From positions 1-24,284 of the forward strand of contig NZ_JAIQXV010000034.1 in assembly GCF_020166415.1 (NCBI RefSeq): a DNA stretch of 24,284 nucleotides, in the 5' to 3' direction. A program made the translations under genes and the position numbers. Positions 23,088 through 24,284 of this stretch are shown here, piece by piece (position 1 is the first letter of the stretch; the number at the start of each line of letters is the position of its first letter). The notes under the pieces are model-generated. The model had not been told where the DNA came from. It made no database searches and saw nothing but the letters and a program-made list of their open reading frames with translations. Source of the stretch: Deinococcus multiflagellatus (lineage in GTDB: Bacteria > Deinococcota > Deinococci > Deinococcales > Deinococcaceae).

Positions 23088-23168
23088 TGAAGACCACTCC
23101 CTTCAGGAAGCCCGCACCGCCGCGCATGGGCGCCCCGGCCGCGCTAAAACATCAGGTATGGAGAAGCG

Positions 23169-24284
23169 ATGAGCGGCGAACGGGACAGGGCGCACGACCA
23201 GGAGCAGCTGGACGTGGGTGTGCGGCGGCCCGAACGCCCAGGCCAGGAGGACCAGGGCCCACGCGACCACGTGAAGGTCACGCGCCACCGGGTCACCGTG
23301 GGTGGCCGTGAGCTGGCCTACACCGCCACCACCGGCACCCTGGTGCTGGCCGAGGAATGCCAGGGCAAAGAAGGGGCCTCCGAGGGGTATCGGCCCCGCG
23401 CCCAGATCTTTTTTGTGGCCTACGCCCTGGACGGTGACCACGACCCGCGCCAGCGCCCGGTGACCTTCAGTTTCAACGGTGGGCCCGGCAGCAGTTCGGT
23501 GTGGCTGCACCTGGGGCTGCTGGGGCCGCGCCGCGTGGTCATGGGCGATGCAGGCCGGCTCTCTGGCCCCCCCTACGACCTGACCGACAACGACTGTACG
23601 CTGCTCGCCCACTCGGATCTGGTGTTTATTGATCCGGTCACGACCGGGTATTCGCGGGTGGTCGAAGGCGAAAAGGCGGGGGAGTACCACGGGTTTCAGA
23701 AAGACATTGAGTCGGTGGGGGACTTTATCCGCCTGTGGACCAGCCGCGCCGGGCGGTGGCTGAGCCCCAAGTTCCTGATCGGTGAGAGCTATGGCACGAC
23801 CCGCGCCGCTGGCCTGAGCGGCTACCTGCAAGAGCGCCACGGCCTGTTTCTGAACGGCATCATGCTGGTCAGCGCCATTCTGGATTTCTCGACGGTGGAT
23901 TTCACGCCGGGTCACGACCTGCCGTACGTGGTGCACCTGCCCACCGCCGCCGCCACCGCGTGGTACCACGGGCGGCTCAGTGGGGAGCGCGCCCTCTCAG
24001 ACGTGCTGCGCGACGCCGAAGCATTTGCCGACGGCGAGTACGCCCGCGCCCTGCACGCCGGGGCGCGGCTGGGCGCCGCAGAGCGCCTGCGGGTGGCGCG
24101 CCGTTACGCCGAACTGACCGGGTTAAGCCCCGAATTTGTTCTACGCAGCGATCTGCGGGTGACCCTGGCGCGGTTCTGCAAGGAGCTGCTGCGTGACCAG
24201 GACCGGACCGTGGGCCGCCTGGACAGCCGCTTTACCGGAATTGACCGCGACAGCGGCGGCGACAGCTTCGAGTATGACCCCAGC
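23169..24284 (+). CDS. peptidase S10 (serine carboxypeptidase) family protein, cut by window end
   Basis: The first 372 codons are present and the frame is open at the window edge. The alpha/beta-hydrolase hallmarks of S10 peptidases are clear: FNGGPGSSSVWLHLGLLGP (102-120) with the oxyanion residues, FIDPVTTGYSR (153-163), and the nucleophile S207 in IGESYGT. The Asp and His of the triad lie beyond the end. There is no signal peptide; the first ~35 residues are charged and probably disordered (ERDRAHDQEQ). The ATG at 23169 has GGAG 6-7 bases upstream. It diverges from the ArsR-type regulator. Confidence 0.9.
   Translation, partial: MSGERDRAHDQEQLDVGVRRPERPGQEDQGPRDHVKVTRHRVTVGGRELAYTATTGTLVLAEECQGKEGASEGYRPRAQIFFVAYALDGDHDPRQRPVTFSFNGGPGSSSVWLHLGLLGPRRVVMGDAGRLSGPPYDLTDNDCTLLAHSDLVFIDPVTTGYSRVVEGEKAGEYHGFQKDIESVGDFIRLWTSRAGRWLSPKFLIGESYGTTRAAGLSGYLQERHGLFLNGIMLVSAILDFSTVDFTPGHDLPYVVHLPTAAATAWYHGRLSGERALSDVLRDAEAFADGEYARALHAGARLGAAERLRVARRYAELTGLSPEFVLRSDLRVTLARFCKELLRDQDRTVGRLDSRFTGIDRDSGGDSFEYDPS

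Overview
The window looks like chromosome (or a large replicon) of a Deinococcus-type bacterium. This is inferred from the high-GC coding sequence, the ATGA-type overlaps between genes, the CRISPR repeat ending GAGGATTGAAAC (as in Thermus-group repeats), and a 4-hydroxyphenylacetate (HPA) gene set whose monooxygenase has the Thermus/Deinococcus appearance. No rRNA or tRNA gene was seen.

Layout. (1) 1-757: the leader-distal end of a CRISPR array, read rightwards, with ten intact 37-nt repeats, ten spacers and a decayed last repeat; no cas genes are in view. (2) 782-2302: two unrecognised minus-strand genes (311 and 163 residues) that may form an operon ending against the array. (3) 2303-4837: a gene-poor, decayed stretch holding one YIP1-type membrane protein (3065-3646), a three-frame relic of an IS3-family transposase (4122-4590) and little else. 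(4) 4838-15551: a catabolic block for HPA/homoprotocatechuate. A PucR/CdaR-type regulator diverges from an operon of hpaG-like, a secreted protein, hpaE, a uronate-dehydrogenase-like SDR, hpaB and hpaD. A minus-strand HAF-repeat exported protein follows, then hpaH-hpaI. The same 20-nt palindrome lies just after the regulator and just after hpaI, so it brackets the block. (5) 15699-24284: housekeeping-like genes: a CHAD protein, an exported DUF4139 protein, a DUF2243 membrane protein, tldD-tldE, a HAD-fold protein lacking its catalytic aspartates, an ArsR/SmtB metal sensor and a truncated S10 serine carboxypeptidase.

How it works together. HpaB would hydroxylate HPA to homoprotocatechuate and HpaD would open the ring. 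HpaE would oxidise the semialdehyde, the FAH-family protein would isomerise/decarboxylate, HpaH would hydrate and HpaI would cleave to pyruvate and succinate semialdehyde. The flavin reductase HpaC and the isomerase HpaF are not in the window. An inverted repeat at 5974-5991, about 42 bases before a plausible start of transcription, is a candidate activator site for the PucR-type regulator. The most unusual items are the unrecognised gene pair beside the CRISPR array, the two non-canonical genes embedded in the hpa operon (secreted protein and Udh-like SDR), and the identical palindromes at both ends of the catabolic block.
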